DNA from: Rhodococcus oxybenzonivorans
GTDB lineage: Bacteria > Actinomycetota > Actinomycetes > Mycobacteriales > Mycobacteriaceae
DNA: 64,000 nt
Assembly (NCBI RefSeq): GCF_003130705.1
Contig: NZ_CP021355.1
Coordinates: 558,001 to 622,000 of the forward strand
Direction of reading: 5' to 3'
The position numbers and the translations under genes are program-made. A model generated the notes under the pieces. It did not search any database. It was not told the origin of the DNA and saw only the letters and a list, made by a program, of their open reading frames with translations. The stretch's first letter is position 1. Every line of letters starts with the position of its first letter. Shown piece by piece: positions 63,498 to 64,000 of the stretch.

Positions 63498-64000
63498 ACC
63501 ACCGCGGGTGCGAACCGCCATCTCGATCGCGTCCGTGACGAGCTCGGTGCGCATGTGGTCGGCGATGGACCAGCCCACCACCCGACGTGAGTAGATGTCG
63601 ATCACCGTGGCCAAGAACAACCATGAAGATCCCACTGGAATGTAGGTGACGTCCCCACACCACTTCATGTTCATGGCTGGGGCGGTGAAGTCCCGCATCA
63701 CCAGATCCGGAACGAGTGAAGTCGACTTGTCCGCGATGGTTGTGCGCTTGGTGCGGCGCAGGTGCCGACCGACGACGTGGTGGATCCGCATCAATCGGGT
63801 CACCCGTTTGCGGTTGATCTTGCGCCCGCGGGAGCGGAGTTCGGCGTGCACGCGCGGGGCGCCGTAGGCGCTGCGGTGCTCGGCGTGGATGGCGCGGATC
63901 TCGGCGACCGTCGCGGCCTCGTCGGCCTGGCGCTCGACTCGGGCCGGCTCGGTGGCCAAGTGTTTGTAGTATCCGGATCGGGAGGTCCCGAGCACCCGGC
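63498..64000 (-). pseudogene. IS3-family OrfB fragment, inverted copy (continues past window end)
   Basis: On the minus strand from the window end: LGTSRSGYYKHLATEPARVE, YGAPRVHAELRSRGRKINRK, MKWCGDVTYIPVGSSWLFLA and VIDIYSRRVVGWSIADHMRT, ending in AVRTRGGDV at the IS110 boundary. It extends further into OrfB than the left copy (61583-62005) and differs from it at several residues, so the two are separate copies and not one element split by the IS110. Confidence 0.85.

Overview
The base composition (high G+C throughout), the protein families (UPF0182, ImuA', DUF35-thiolase pairs, IpdC-like nitronate monooxygenase, F420-type LLM remnants) and a LexA box close to the mycobacterial form point to a Rhodococcus-like actinomycete. 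Many recombinase, integrase and IS remnants, a possible telomere-associated (Tap-like) gene and a catabolic cluster full of decayed genes suggest a large plasmid or an accessory chromosomal arm rather than core chromosome. No rRNA, tRNA or CRISPR array was found.

1-25.7 kb is a catabolic region. A tight plus-strand operon (1-6.5 kb) encodes a three-subunit biotin-dependent enzyme (carrier, biotin carboxylase, pyruvate-carboxylase-type carboxyltransferase with Glu in place of the usual carbamylated Lys), a DUF35-thiolase pair, a tyrosine-phosphatase-fold protein and an SRPBCC protein. After a TetR gene comes an ACAD10/11-like pair (APH-type kinase plus acyl-CoA dehydrogenase), an alpha-methylacyl-CoA racemase-like protein and a nitronate-monooxygenase-like flavoprotein. 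A minus-strand operon (16.9-20.6 kb) encodes an LLM flavin monooxygenase with a second SRPBCC protein, a flavin reductase and its own RibBA. An acyl-CoA ligase, MFS pump, Zn-alcohol dehydrogenase and SDR complete the set. Together they suggest oxidation of an alicyclic, terpenoid or branched ketone or alcohol followed by CoA-dependent breakdown; the substrate is not identifiable from sequence. Remnants of an LLM reductase, two ligases, an acyl-CoA dehydrogenase and a resolvase lie between the intact genes.

25.7-41.3 kb is mobile or accessory DNA: a serine recombinase with an unusual zinc-binding tail, a protein with four ribbon-helix-helix-like repeats, an AT-rich Septu-like ATPase/HNH defence pair (28.9-31.8 kb), a frameshifted LuxR regulator, an ATP-dependent DNA ligase, an alpha/beta hydrolase with five near-identical N-terminal repeats, an orphan SOS-controlled ImuA' gene and a dead tyrosine recombinase.

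41.3-53.6 kb is an ion-homeostasis region: CPA1 antiporter, universal stress protein, KhtT-like regulator, NhaA, a Kef-type antiporter whose two halves lie apart on opposite strands, UPF0182, and a NarL-type two-component system with a decayed relative of its kinase nearby.

53.6-64 kb holds a second zinc-tailed serine recombinase, a possible HicA-like toxin / HTH antitoxin / SecB-like chaperone operon, a multi-HTH protein, a PLD-like protein, two small paralogues, an RHH gene with a 10-bp tandem repeat at its 5' end, and a Tap-like gene cut by an IS3-family element, which is itself cut by an IS110-family element carrying a structured 5' non-coding end. Several single-base frameshifts across the window could be decay or sequencing error; they are flagged individually.
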